A model generated the notes under the pieces. It ran no database searches. It was given only the letters and a program-made list of their open reading frames with translations, and was not told the DNA's origin. Below, piece by piece: positions 54,101 through 62,015 of a stretch of 64,000 nucleotides of DNA. A program made the position numbers and the translations under genes. Origin of the DNA: Bacteroidales bacterium (GTDB taxonomy: Bacteria > Bacteroidota > Bacteroidia > Bacteroidales > UBA932); the NCBI GenBank assembly GCA_017962235.1, contig JAGCVS010000018.1:62001-126000 (forward strand), written 5' to 3'. The first letter of the stretch is position 1; each line of letters opens with the position of its first letter.

Positions 54101-55809
54101 CAGCCGGTGGAGGTGGTGCGCGTATCATCCGGGCGCGGCACCACAAACGGTATTTCAAACAGGCCGCCGGCATCGGTGCGCAGTTCTCCTTCTGCCAGAG
54201 TCAGATTGCTGCCGTATTTCAGGCCGTAAGCCTGCACCTTATACTCTACCCTCGCCCCTTCCACGGGCTCTCCGGTATATCCGGTAAGATGACCGGTCTG
54301 CAGAATCTGGGACTCGTACGTGTATATGGACTCCACCTTATCCAGATGGAGCTGATATTTGGGATCCTTGTATTCAGCAACGGTCACAACCGCATTCCCC
54401 TTCTCTGAAGTTATCATGAACCGGCCGTTCTTCTTGTCTTTAGGTATCACAAAGAACCCTGCCACGGACCCCATTGCGTTAGTGGTGAGCTGGCGGGTTG
54501 CCAGCGCCTTGCCGCCGTCCGGGCCGTAGAAAGCAACTTCTATCTTCTTGCCCGCGAGCACCTTGCCCGATTCATAATTGGTAGTGAGGGCTATCAGCTT
54601 GAACTGGACGGTATCGCCGGGGCGGTACAGTTTGCGGTCCGTGTAAATGTAATGGAGGATATCGCTCCGCTTTGTCTCTTTGGTGACGACGGGTTTGGAG
54701 ACATCCACCGCCGGCGACCACATGTCGGAGGCATGCTCAGCGAATATCCGGGCCGATGTGAACTCCTTGGTATAGAGGGTCTGGCTGAGCGGGGTGAAGC
54801 CGTTCAGGTAATACACCTTCTGCGACAGATACGCAGGCTTCACCATCGTCTGGGAATCATCCATCTTATAATCGTTGCTGTATGCATACACGGTGGCGCT
54901 TTCCAGCAGCTTGCCGCTGCGGGCGTCGGCTATGTACACCTGGTTGGTGGCCCCCACCTGACGGGTGGCCAGAGCCACGCTGCTCACATATATGATTGCA
55001 GACGATTCATCCTCTCCGGCCTTGTTGAAAGCCACGTAGATGCCCGGTTTGGAGAAGGTGTATTCCGTGGTGACCTGCTCGCGGACGTTGTAATCGTTCT
55101 TGTAAGAAGATATCTTCTGCTTGGTGAACTGGGTGCCGTAAGACGATGCCAGCGCCCTTGTGATATCGCCCTTGGGAAGGTAGCGGTCGTTGAACCGGTA
55201 AATCGCAAACTCGCTGGAGGCCACGTTGCGGCCGTTGAGCTTGAACACAAGCCTGTCGCCGGGATAGATGAATGTCTTGTCGCAGTACATGCCGGAATCG
55301 GCGCTGTCCATCTGCTCCACCATGGCCATGAAATCCTTCTCATACTTAGGATACTGGTCCGCCGCCAGAACGCACATCTTGCGGATGGTCTTGTATTTCA
55401 GGGCAGAGGGGTGCTCCTTGCCGTCTTCCAGACGTTTTATCCTGGAAATCTTCTCCACCACCAGCGCCCCGGTGCGGGGATGCTCCGGGTACTTCTGTAT
55501 GTAGTACTCCAGATTGTTGTTTATCTGACTTGAAAGGTCCCTGAATGCGGGATAGTACTTGTTGGCCGCCTTCCAGTCGTACTGCCTCAGGCAGTTGTAG
55601 GTGGTCTTCATCACCTGATACCGCTCCAGGGTATCCTGCCTGCTCTCAGCCATCTTCTCCAGCTGGTTCAGATAGCCCACCGCCGTCTGCGGCATGTCGT
55701 CTTCCATGGCGGCGTCCACCTTGGCCCAGAGGTCACGGTAGGCGGCGTCGGAATAATATTCGCCTGAAGGGTTGAACGTGAGGGCCAGCAATAAGAATAA
55801 CTCTTTCAT
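51139..55809 (-). CDS. Alpha-2-macroglobulin-family protein without a thioester motif
   Basis: A 1556-residue protein. It begins MKELFLLLALTFNPSGEYYS (weak signal sequence) and then TPR-like N-terminal helices, followed by serial MG beta-sandwich domains: ILHYIYTDRKLYRPGDTVQFKLIAL, YKVQAYGLKYGSNLTLAEGELRTDAGG, the bait-region/MG border DVREDFAQTLAFIPQLAVPANGKAQVTFTTRDGLSAFRIAMLAH, and an alpha-helical toroid (EWLDALYVNQMRGC...). Where C-x-E-Q is expected before the toroid, the sequence reads EEYSTKEAIAQVLKKPAMPKGDN, so covalent trapping is unlikely. It is shorter than the roughly 1800-1900 residues common in this phylum. Family role: periplasmic or surface protease inhibition or cell-envelope protection. 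The ATG at 55809 is better than a TTG at 55821. Confidence 0.88.
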   Translation of the reverse strand: MKELFLLLALTFNPSGEYYSDAAYRDLWAKVDAAMEDDMPQTAVGYLNQLEKMAESRQDTLERYQVMKTTYNCLRQYDWKAANKYYPAFRDLSSQINNNLEYYIQKYPEHPRTGALVVEKISRIKRLEDGKEHPSALKYKTIRKMCVLAADQYPKYEKDFMAMVEQMDSADSGMYCDKTFIYPGDRLVFKLNGRNVASSEFAIYRFNDRYLPKGDITRALASSYGTQFTKQKISSYKNDYNVREQVTTEYTFSKPGIYVAFNKAGEDESSAIIYVSSVALATRQVGATNQVYIADARSGKLLESATVYAYSNDYKMDDSQTMVKPAYLSQKVYYLNGFTPLSQTLYTKEFTSARIFAEHASDMWSPAVDVSKPVVTKETKRSDILHYIYTDRKLYRPGDTVQFKLIALTTNYESGKVLAGKKIEVAFYGPDGGKALATRQLTTNAMGSVAGFFVIPKDKKNGRFMITSEKGNAVVTVAEYKDPKYQLHLDKVESIYTYESQILQTGHLTGYTGEPVEGARVEYKVQAYGLKYGSNLTLAEGELRTDAGGLFEIPFVVPRPDDTRTTSTGCYLTVKTVARNGETCEQSKYIVVSKTLLNFDVEVDGQYQMDTLLLVNKDKASRMTVKAYNMDGNPQNIEGAVRILADDDEKVFESKVRFGEPVDVDFAKFASGTYTIEYKAESALGESRSKQKIVLFSPDDRKCPVERNMFFYPVNSNGEIDFMVGTASELYLELELFDNGKPVYHRALHLDKGAQHIKLDYKKEYSDKVSVQLFGFKDMEQISQRYDFERVVPSHNFEINVSGLRDKTTPNTTETFTVEAPASEMLISIYDVTSDRYGKNEFYFSPIRPKYSSVPHVWSNLDGWYRPVYRAYGSVRMMSKGVMVEEEAMVMNEVAMSYDMADDGVSASKMGAAPAPEAGDIDVREDFAQTLAFIPQLAVPANGKAQVTFTTRDGLSAFRIAMLAHTKNLNSGTAESQIIVNKALKLEASLPLFVIEGDRLAVSAMVTNTSRDKVTGTARVKFVNVEDGEILDMDAPDETVTLNPDESRRISWLIKAPKDVEKMDVTLSFASKNASDAEKHQIQILPSSRFITEAESFIVGGGRTKDKCMADFKARIPYPGATVRYEEYSTKEAIAQVLKKPAMPKGDNMIEWLDALYVNQMRGCIHGDAGIDAELTRKAVKRLAQLQKEDGGFGWFPCNSSSDLLTLMFLDKTYYMREVGKLPRGTSINTQIEKALGYVDKRIFEITSAKKWEWRDLTYLFAARMEHPNFAMSQQIQNILLDYLKKSKSGWQKIPTVEKAKLCFVLEATGENAHLFAVMRSLRDYAVMNSTVGCYFPTAVMPYRGMLHTEIYAHSLLAVIFAEMGQMDVAKGVMKWLLLQKHNQEWDSNMASADAVFALLKYKAPELLFGAVYYTYYAPMTDVKAASNQLGVKRTYWRGGKQLKDGQLLRVGDKIEVHYDITNTENRSFVVMEAGRPACFYPADERSFGSYRFYCDKKAEKTTYYFQVLPEEDTHLTETFYVTQEGVFNSSLVEIESLYAPEYRGHTAAFKVETEM

Positions 55810-55813
55810 ATCG

Positions 55814-56833
55814 TCAGTCAATTTTTTTCAAATCTTCTATCACCTTAGCAATGCGAGTGCCAAAGGTGTGGTTTGCAAGCACTATGTCGCGTGCAGCTGC
55901 GGCGCGCTCCGCGGTATCGTTTTCAAGCGCCTCCCGGATGCAGGCAACCATCTGCTGCGGAGACTCGTAGAGACCCGCCTCGCCGCCGGGGAAGAGGCTG
56001 CGGATATACGGATTGGCGTCGCACACCTGATACGCCCCGCTGGCGCATATCTCAAACACCTTGGGGTTGGCGCCATCCCTCTGCTGCTCGTTGTGGATGT
56101 TGAGCACCACCCGGGCGCGGTTGTACAGGGCGTTCACCTGTGCCGGCGGCAGGTTGCGGTTGGTATAGATGTCGCGCCGCTCGCGAAGCAGCGCCTTGAG
56201 CGGATTCTTGTACCACGGCTTGTAAATGCCGGCCACCTTTATCTTATTGTCCGGGAAAGCCTTGATGACCTCTGCTATATAACTCTGACGGCGCGGCGAA
56301 TGATACAGATCGCCCACAAACAATATGTCGATATCCTTCTGCACCCCTTCCAGAGGATGATACACTGATGTGTCGGCCGCCTGCGGCAGGAACAGCGCCT
56401 GAAGGCCCTGCGCGGCGTAATACTCCACATCGGTGCGCTCGTAGCAGTAGAACCGGTGCACATGGGAGATATGCCCCTTCACAGCCGGCACGTGCATCAC
56501 GCTGTCAAAGCACCACAGCGCCACGCGCGACTTGCTGCAGAAATAATCCAGCGTGGCGGGGAGCAATATCTCGCCGTTCAGTATAAAGACGATATCGGGG
56601 CGGACCTCATCGAACAGGCGGACGTAATGCTCCTGCCTGGCGGCACGGTTGCGCGCCCTGTAGGATTCTTTATCAATGGCCAGCTTGAAGCCCAGCTTGT
56701 GCGCCGTATCGTACGGATCCACCGGAGTGCCGTAGCACCCAAGAAATGTCTCGTACCCCGCCTGTGAGAAGGCAGCAATCGCAGCACTGTTGAAATTGTA
56801 GAAATCGGGACCTATGATGAGAGCTTTGGGCAT
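55814..56833 (-). CDS. CgeB-like glycosyltransferase
   Basis: A 339-residue cytoplasmic protein. It begins PKALIIGPDFYNFNSAAIAAFSQAGYETFLGCYG; RVALWCFDSVMHVPAVKGHISHVHRFYCYERTDVEYYAAQGLQALFLPQAADTSVYHP is the DUF3880/CgeB middle part; and VGDLYHSPRRQSYI ... RVVLNIHNEQQRDGANPKVFEICASGAYQVCD is the C-terminal nucleotide-sugar region (GT1/GT4-like). CgeB-type enzymes modify surface polysaccharides or glycoproteins; the substrate here is unknown. It lies between the DUF4270 and alpha-2-macroglobulin genes, 14 bases after the former. Confidence 0.85.
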   Translation of the reverse strand: MPKALIIGPDFYNFNSAAIAAFSQAGYETFLGCYGTPVDPYDTAHKLGFKLAIDKESYRARNRAARQEHYVRLFDEVRPDIVFILNGEILLPATLDYFCSKSRVALWCFDSVMHVPAVKGHISHVHRFYCYERTDVEYYAAQGLQALFLPQAADTSVYHPLEGVQKDIDILFVGDLYHSPRRQSYIAEVIKAFPDNKIKVAGIYKPWYKNPLKALLRERRDIYTNRNLPPAQVNALYNRARVVLNIHNEQQRDGANPKVFEICASGAYQVCDANPYIRSLFPGGEAGLYESPQQMVACIREALENDTAERAAAARDIVLANHTFGTRIAKVIEDLKKID

Positions 56834-56847
56834 GTCATCACAGGGTA

Positions 56848-58437
56848 TTATTGCCTTACCGTGTAGGTGATATGCATTTTAGGGTGGCGGGCGGCGCCGT
56901 TGCCGTTTATGGCACCCTTGCAGTAATTTACATAATCCACGTAGTATACGGTGGCCTCTGAAGAACTGGAAGAAGACAAACTATTATAGTAGTTGTAATA
57001 GTTCATCATATTGTAGTAGTCGTAATAATCGTAGCCGCCATAACCGCTATAGCCCCCATAGCCATATCCGCCGTAACCGTAGCCGTAGCCGCCGTAGCCA
57101 TATCCGCCATAACCGCCGTAGTACATGTTGTACAGGTAGTTATTGTAGTAATCGTTATAGCTGTAGGAGCTGCTGTCATCGTCTTCAGACTCCTCGCCGG
57201 TGTAGTAGTTGAACAGCCAGAGGTCCCAGCTGTCGTTGAGCGGCTTGTCTGCCGATATCATGTTCATCACGTTCTGCACATACAGCGTCACATCGGGCTT
57301 ATAGCACTGCAGGGAGCGGTTTATGTCGCCGCGGTCGTATGAACTGTCGTATATGGCAGAGAGCGGGTAATACTGGTAATCGTCGTAGATATACTTGTAG
57401 CGGGTCACGGGATAGAGGGCGGCGGGATAACTGTCGGCCTCTGTATAATCGCCGTTGGTGACATCGTACGGGAGCTCGATGGTGGCGCGGGCCACAATCA
57501 CATCCTTCAGGTTAACGCCGGTCTTGGCAGCCCAGTCAACCAGGCTGTCGCGTATCGCCTCGCCGCTGATATGGGGCTTGATGCCCGCCAAACCTTCGTA
57601 ATAAATCTTCTGCAGATTGTTGTTGCCGTCCACCTCGAATGCGGCCGATTCATGGGTATAAGTCTCTGTGGCATAGCTGCTGCCGATGGGGAACAGCACA
57701 GTGGTGTCGCGCTGCTTGCCCAGGTCGTTGGTAGAGTTGAAGGTGAAGCGCAGCACGCCGGCGCTGAACTTGGTGAGACGTCCGCCGGAGGTGCTCGCCA
57801 GAGGCCTGTCGGACTTCACATAGATGCCGTAGAAGCGCTTGATGAACAAATCGGTGCTGTCCAACTCCTGCTGGGTGGCATCCATATACTTGCGGGCAAA
57901 CGAATCCTTGAGCGGGATGGTGAGGGTGTCGCCGCCGCAGTACATCACAGCTCCCTCTGCAATCTCTTCCAGCGTGTAATCGTCCGGACCGTATGAGTTG
58001 CTGTATATCTTGGTGGTGTCCATGGGGGCCTTGAGGGCGTACACATGGATATTCTGGGGAATCTCTTCCTGGCAGTCGCCCAGGGTCTGAATGGAGAATT
58101 TCAGGAACTGTATCTTGGCGCTCTTATACACCGGATTCTTGCCCCACGGCAGGGTGTCGGGAGGGTTCACGGTTGCTGCAAACTCCGCGTTGGTGGCCCC
58201 GAAGGTCTCGTCTACCAGGTTGCCGAGCACAAAATAAGAGGTACTGGTCTGCAGCTGGTTCGCCATCTTCATCCCCACGGGGAGGTCGAACGAAACAGTG
58301 TGAACCTTGAGGTCGCGGTCAGAGGGCGCATACACAGAACCCAGGGTCTGATTGACCGTGATGCAACTGCTGGTTATAAGTATCAGGAGCGCGGCCGCCG
58401 CCGAGAAACAAAAAAGCCGTTTTTTCGCTTCAGACAT
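56848..58437 (-). CDS. DUF4270 lipoprotein with Gly/Tyr-rich insertion
   Basis: A 529-residue lipoprotein (signal to ITSSC, Cys25). Most of the sequence is beta-rich DUF4270 (SDRDLKVHTVSFDLPVGMKMANQLQTSTSYFVLGNLVDETFG; KIQFLKFSIQTLGDCQEEIPQNIHVYAL). Function of the family is unknown; it commonly sits beside the short glycogen/starch synthase, as here. Residues about 430-500 are a striking low-complexity region with runs of SYNDYYNNYLYN, then repeated GGYGYGGYGYG and GGYSGYGGYDYY, then SSSSSSE. I do not recall this as part of the family. It may be disordered or self-associating. Confidence 0.85.
   Translation of the reverse strand: MSEAKKRLFCFSAAAALLILITSSCITVNQTLGSVYAPSDRDLKVHTVSFDLPVGMKMANQLQTSTSYFVLGNLVDETFGATNAEFAATVNPPDTLPWGKNPVYKSAKIQFLKFSIQTLGDCQEEIPQNIHVYALKAPMDTTKIYSNSYGPDDYTLEEIAEGAVMYCGGDTLTIPLKDSFARKYMDATQQELDSTDLFIKRFYGIYVKSDRPLASTSGGRLTKFSAGVLRFTFNSTNDLGKQRDTTVLFPIGSSYATETYTHESAAFEVDGNNNLQKIYYEGLAGIKPHISGEAIRDSLVDWAAKTGVNLKDVIVARATIELPYDVTNGDYTEADSYPAALYPVTRYKYIYDDYQYYPLSAIYDSSYDRGDINRSLQCYKPDVTLYVQNVMNMISADKPLNDSWDLWLFNYYTGEESEDDDSSSYSYNDYYNNYLYNMYYGGYGGYGYGGYGYGYGGYGYGGYSGYGGYDYYDYYNMMNYYNYYNSLSSSSSSEATVYYVDYVNYCKGAINGNGAARHPKMHITYTVRQ
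57030..57125 (-). repeat. Gly/Tyr codon repeat in the DUF4270 gene
   Basis: About 95 bp of GCCGTAACC / GTAGCCATATCC-type units on the plus strand, encoding GGYGYGGYGYGYGG-like sequence. Short tandem units of this kind expand and shrink by slippage. Confidence 0.8.
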
Positions 58438-58440
58438 CCC

Positions 58441-59277
58441 TTACGCTAAAATTTTGTCGTAAAACTGTTCGTATGCCCCGATGTACGACGTATCCTCTGC
58501 ACTGATTGCCGGGCTTGCGAGTACCGGAAGTTTCTGCTTCTTTGCAAAAGCCTCCAGAGCGGGGTTCACGCCGCCGGCAGCTGTTATCACGCCGTCGGAG
58601 TGACGGATTGCAAGTTTCGCAAGATTTATGCCAGTGGGATCTGCTATATCGCCCAGTTCCTCCGGCCGGATACCGCCTATAGCCACCCTGCTGGCCATGT
58701 CTGCCGCAAAGGTGAGGTTGTCCAGGTCGTTGTTCAGCGAGAGCACCACCTTGCTGTCGGCAAAAATGGGATCCTGATTATATACTTTTTTGAGATACAG
58801 CGGCATCAGATAGGAGATCCAGCCCTGGCAGTGTACCAGGTCCGGCTTCCAGCGGAGCTTCTTCACCGTTTCCAGCACGCCTCTGGCAAAGAACATGGCC
58901 CGCTCGTCGTTGTCTGCAAAGAAATTGCCCGACGCATCGCGGTCCACGGCCTTGCGGTGGAAGTAATCTTCATTGTCTATGAAATAGACCTGCATGCGGG
59001 CAGACGAGATGCTGGCCACCTTGATTACCAGCTGACGGTCTACCGCTCCAACCACGATGTTCATACCGGAGAGGCGGATTACCTCGTGCAGCTGGTTGCG
59101 GCGCTCGTTCACGCAGCCGTAGCGCGGCATGAAAGAACGGATCTGATATCCCTTTTCCTGAATACCCTGAGGCAGATAGCGGCCCACCAAGGCGATGTCC
59201 GACTCCGGGAGATAGGGAAATATCTCGGAGTTGACGTAAAGTACCTTTTTGGACTCTTTAGAAACTACTTCAGGCAT
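58441..59277 (-). CDS. Short glycogen/starch synthase (GT5 N-terminal domain only)
   Basis: A 278-residue protein that matches the N-terminal half of GT5 glycogen synthase: VLYVNSEIFPYLPESDIALVGRYLPQGIQEKGYQIRSFMPRYG, VYFIDNEDYFHRK, and VHCQGWISYLMPLYLKKVY. The C-terminal ADP-glucose-binding half is missing; the protein ends after a Rossmann-like set. Such short forms are usual in Bacteroidetes and are annotated glycogen/starch synthase, but activity alone is doubtful. ATG at 59277 (MPEVVSKESKK), 18 bases after the -7 box at 59296-59303, is favoured over a start seven codons upstream. Confidence 0.85.
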   Translation of the reverse strand: MPEVVSKESKKVLYVNSEIFPYLPESDIALVGRYLPQGIQEKGYQIRSFMPRYGCVNERRNQLHEVIRLSGMNIVVGAVDRQLVIKVASISSARMQVYFIDNEDYFHRKAVDRDASGNFFADNDERAMFFARGVLETVKKLRWKPDLVHCQGWISYLMPLYLKKVYNQDPIFADSKVVLSLNNDLDNLTFAADMASRVAIGGIRPEELGDIADPTGINLAKLAIRHSDGVITAAGGVNPALEAFAKKQKLPVLASPAISAEDTSYIGAYEQFYDKILA

Positions 59278-59295
59278 ATTAAGGCAAAATTCGTA

Positions 59296-59303
59296 CAAAG
59301 ATA
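59296..59303 (-). promoter_or_regulatory. -7 box TATCTTTG for the glycogen synthase/DUF4270 operon
   Basis: Minus-strand TATCTTTG; exact TAnnTTTG; about 18 bases before the ATG at 59277. Lies back to back with the ftsX promoter. Confidence 0.55.
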
Positions 59304-59314
59304 ATAATATTTTT

Positions 59315-59322
59315 TAACTTTG
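59315..59322 (+). promoter_or_regulatory. -7 box TAACTTTG for the ftsX operon
   Basis: Exact TAnnTTTG match 31 bases before the ftsX ATG. Only 11 bases separate it from the divergent -7 box, so polymerases at the two sites should exclude each other. Confidence 0.55.
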
Positions 59323-59353
59323 AACCCAAATCGGTCTTAATTACAGATTTTCA

Positions 59354-60232
59354 ATGAAAAATGACAGAAGTAAGATGGTACGGCGCCGTTTAGTGCGGTC
59401 TTATCTTACGTCTGTAATCAGCATAAGTCTGGTTCTGCTGCTTATGGCGGCGGCTCTCTTTGTCTGGAGCAACACCAAAAGTCTCTCTGATTATTTTAAA
59501 GAGAACTCCGTGGTTTCCGTGATTCTGAGCGGCCGTGCCACCGAAGATGATGCCCGTGAGCTGATGCAGAAGGTAGAGAACTTACAGTTTGTAAGCAAAG
59601 TGACCTTCATCTCCCGCGAACAGGGGCTCAAAGAGATGGAAGAACTGCTTGGAAAGGACTTCCTGGACGTATTTGCCACCAGTCCCATCCCCGTTTCGCT
59701 GGATGTAAACCTCAAGAGCGACTGGTTTTCCAAAGACTCCCTCAAGGTTGTAAAACAGATCCTGGGCGCCGAACCCCTGGTGCGCGAAGTCACCTGTCAG
59801 GAATCACTGGTAGACGCCATGAACAGCAACCTGAACACCATCGCCCTGGTGGTGGCCGGCATCATAATAATCCTGCTGGTGATATCGGTGGCGCTGATTG
59901 CCAACACAGTGCGGCTCAACATCTATTCCAAACGGTTCACCATACACACCATGCGTCTGGTGGGGGCCACCCGCCGGTTCATCCGCAAGCCGTTCATGCG
60001 GCAGGCCTTCTGGCAGGGGGCGATATCGGCCCTGATAGCAGACGGCGCCTTCGCGCTACTGCTCCAGTACATCTGGCGGCATACCGGAGACATGTTCGGA
60101 CTGTTCAAAAAAGAGCTGATAATTCCTATATTTGTCATCGTTTTTGTGGCGGGTGTGCTTATCTGCATGTGCACCGCCGCCTATATGGTGAACAAACTAT
60201 CCGACATATCCAAAGACGATTTATACCTGTAA
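59354..60232 (+). CDS. ftsX: Cell division protein FtsX
   Basis: A 292-residue membrane protein with four helices and a periplasmic domain after the first: SYLTSVISISLVLLLMAAALFVWS; then extracellular loop (ENSVVSVILSGRATEDDARELMQKVENL); then helices IALVVAGIIIILLVISVALIANTVRLNIYSKRF and two more at the end. FtsX with the ATPase FtsE couples division to peptidoglycan hydrolase activation (known biology; M23 proteins are targets). ftsE is not in the window. First gene of a plus-strand operon with DUF3098, uppP and lpxH. Confidence 0.95.
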   Translation: MKNDRSKMVRRRLVRSYLTSVISISLVLLLMAAALFVWSNTKSLSDYFKENSVVSVILSGRATEDDARELMQKVENLQFVSKVTFISREQGLKEMEELLGKDFLDVFATSPIPVSLDVNLKSDWFSKDSLKVVKQILGAEPLVREVTCQESLVDAMNSNLNTIALVVAGIIIILLVISVALIANTVRLNIYSKRFTIHTMRLVGATRRFIRKPFMRQAFWQGAISALIADGAFALLLQYIWRHTGDMFGLFKKELIIPIFVIVFVAGVLICMCTAAYMVNKLSDISKDDLYL

Positions 60233-60236
60233 ATAA

Positions 60237-60467
60237 ATGAGCAACTTTTCGGTATCTCCAAAGGGAGTGAGGAACATGCTGATAGGGCTGGTGCTGATGA
60301 TTGCCGGCTTCATACTTTTGACCGGCGGCGGCAGCGGCGACCCAAACGTATTCAACGAAGGGATGTTTGACGCCCGCAAACTGGTGGTGGCGCCCATAGT
60401 GATACTGCTGGGCATCACCATAGTGATAATCGGCATAATGAAGCGGCCAAAAGACAAGGAGGAATAG
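60237..60467 (+). CDS. DUF3098 small membrane protein
   Basis: 76 residues with two helices: MLIGLVLMIAGFILLTGG and VVAPIVILLGITIVIIGIM, loop DPNVFNEGMFDARKL between. The family is characteristic of Bacteroidetes, where it sits between ftsX and uppP, as here; role unknown, presumably linked to envelope biogenesis. Four bases after ftsX. Confidence 0.9.
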   Translation: MSNFSVSPKGVRNMLIGLVLMIAGFILLTGGGSGDPNVFNEGMFDARKLVVAPIVILLGITIVIIGIMKRPKDKEE

Positions 60468-60470
60468 CAT

Positions 60471-61247
60471 ATGACATGGTTTGAAGGCATTATTCTGGGT
60501 CTTATCCAGGGTCTTACAGAGTTCCTGCCGGTGAGCAGCAGCGGCCATCTGGTAATCGCAAAGGCACTGTTCGGCATAGAGTCCAGCGACATTTCGTTTG
60601 AGATTGTGGTGCACGCCGCCACCGTGCTCAGCGTAATAGTGGTGTTCTGGAAAGATATCGTAAAGCTGCTGCAGGGCCTCTTCAAGTTCAAATACAACGA
60701 GGAGACAAAGTATATCCTGCTGCTGTGCATCTCCATGATACCGGTGTTCATAGTGGGCGTCTTCTTTAAAGACAACGTAGAGGCGCTGTTCGGCGAAGGG
60801 CTCCTGGTTGTGGGGTGCGCCCTTTGCGTGACTGCCATACTGCTGGCCATCAGCCAGTATTACAAGCCCAAGGAGAAGGAGATCAACTGGTGGCGCGCCC
60901 TGGTTATAGGTCTCGCGCAGGCGGTTGCGGTTATCCCCGGTCTGTCGCGCAGCGGCTCCACTATCGCTACCGGTCTCATCTGCGGCGTAAAGCGCAGCGA
61001 GATGGCCCGCTTCTCTTTCTTGATGGTGCTGGTGCCCATTCTTGGCGAAGCCTTCCTGGACCTGGTGGGCGGCGGATTCGCAGCCTCCTCCACCGGAGCG
61101 CTGCCGCTGCTTCTGGGCTTCATCGCGGCTTTTGCCAGCGGCCTGTTCGCCTGCAAAGCCATGATTGCCCTGGTAAAGAAGGCCTCCCTGAGCTGGTTTG
61201 CCGTATACTGCGCAATTGTCGGCATCCTCTGCATCGTATTCCACTAA
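60471..61247 (+). CDS. uppP: Undecaprenyl-diphosphate phosphatase
   Basis: A 258-residue membrane enzyme that recycles the lipid carrier of peptidoglycan and O-antigen precursors. Marks: [21 protein letters not shown] (motif with catalytic Glu) and [16 protein letters not shown] (second motif with Arg/Ser), with seven or eight helices. Length is normal (BacA family). Three bases after DUF3098. Confidence 0.96.
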   Translation: MTWFEGIILGLIQGLTEFLPVSSSGHLVIAKALFGIESSDISFEIVVHAATVLSVIVVFWKDIVKLLQGLFKFKYNEETKYILLLCISMIPVFIVGVFFKDNVEALFGEGLLVVGCALCVTAILLAISQYYKPKEKEINWWRALVIGLAQAVAVIPGLSRSGSTIATGLICGVKRSEMARFSFLMVLVPILGEAFLDLVGGGFAASSTGALPLLLGFIAAFASGLFACKAMIALVKKASLSWFAVYCAIVGILCIVFH

Positions 61248-61253
61248 TCTTGC

Positions 61254-61979
61254 ATGACAGGTCAGGGACGATACTTCTTTGCGTCTGACATGCATCTAGG
61301 CGCCGCCGGCAGCCAAAACGCGGAGGCGCAGCTGATATCCTTTCTGGACAACCTTCCGCCCGATACAACTGCCTTGTATCTTCTGGGCGACGTGTTCGAC
61401 TTCTGGTTTGAGCGCGGCCACGGCTGCCCCGCCGGCTTCGAAAATGTGCTGGAGGCCATCCGCCGTACTGTGGAGCGCGGCACGCAAGTATATTTCTTCA
61501 AGGGCAACCACGACTGGTGGACCTTTGGCTATCTGGCAGCTCGCACCGGTGCCACGGTGATTCACCGCCAGCCGGTGTGCGTGACCCTGTGCGGCAAGCG
61601 CTTCTGTCTGGCGCACGGCGACGGTCTGGGGCGCGTCAGCTTCCGCGACCGCTTTACCCGCCTGCTGTTAAAAGGACGCGTAACGATAGCTCTGGCCCGC
61701 ATCTTCCCCGCCCGGTGGCTCTACGCCCTGGCCCGCAAATGGTCCGCCGCCAGCCGCCACGGCAACACCGTGAATCCGTATACATTCAGTACCGACAGCC
61801 CGCTGTACCGCTACGCCTGCGACTTTGAGCGCACGCAGCCGGTGGACTATTTCATATTCGGCCACATCCACCGCAAGGTCTCCATGTCCACCCCCGGCGG
61901 AGCACAGCTGTTCATCCTGAACGACTGGAGCGAAGGCCCCGACTGGATAGAGTTTAACTGCGGGACAATTTCCAGATAA
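61254..61979 (+). CDS. lpxH: UDP-2,3-diacylglucosamine diphosphatase
   Basis: A 241-residue calcineurin-like phosphoesterase for lipid A synthesis (cleaves UDP-diacylglucosamine to lipid X). Metal motifs: FFASDMHLGA (DxH), LYLLGDVFDFWF (GDxxD), FFKGNHDWW (GNHD), LAHGDGLG (GHxD-like) and FGHIHRKV (GHxH). Length fits the LpxH/LpxG group. Seven bases downstream of uppP. Confidence 0.9.
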   Translation: MTGQGRYFFASDMHLGAAGSQNAEAQLISFLDNLPPDTTALYLLGDVFDFWFERGHGCPAGFENVLEAIRRTVERGTQVYFFKGNHDWWTFGYLAARTGATVIHRQPVCVTLCGKRFCLAHGDGLGRVSFRDRFTRLLLKGRVTIALARIFPARWLYALARKWSAASRHGNTVNPYTFSTDSPLYRYACDFERTQPVDYFIFGHIHRKVSMSTPGGAQLFILNDWSEGPDWIEFNCGTISR

Positions 61980-61985
61980 ATTTTG

Positions 61986-61993
61986 TACATTTG
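61986..61993 (+). promoter_or_regulatory. -7 box TACATTTG for the nucleotidyltransferase gene
   Basis: Exact TAnnTTTG match 22 bases before the ATG at 62016, in the short gap after lpxH. No clear -33 box. Confidence 0.5.
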
Positions 61994-62015
61994 AGAACTT
62001 AAAACCTTTTACGAT

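Noticed and set aside
58441..59277. Truncated (broken) glycogen synthase gene
   Set aside because: The short form with only the N-terminal GT5 half is the usual one in Bacteroidetes beside DUF4270, so it is not a recent truncation.
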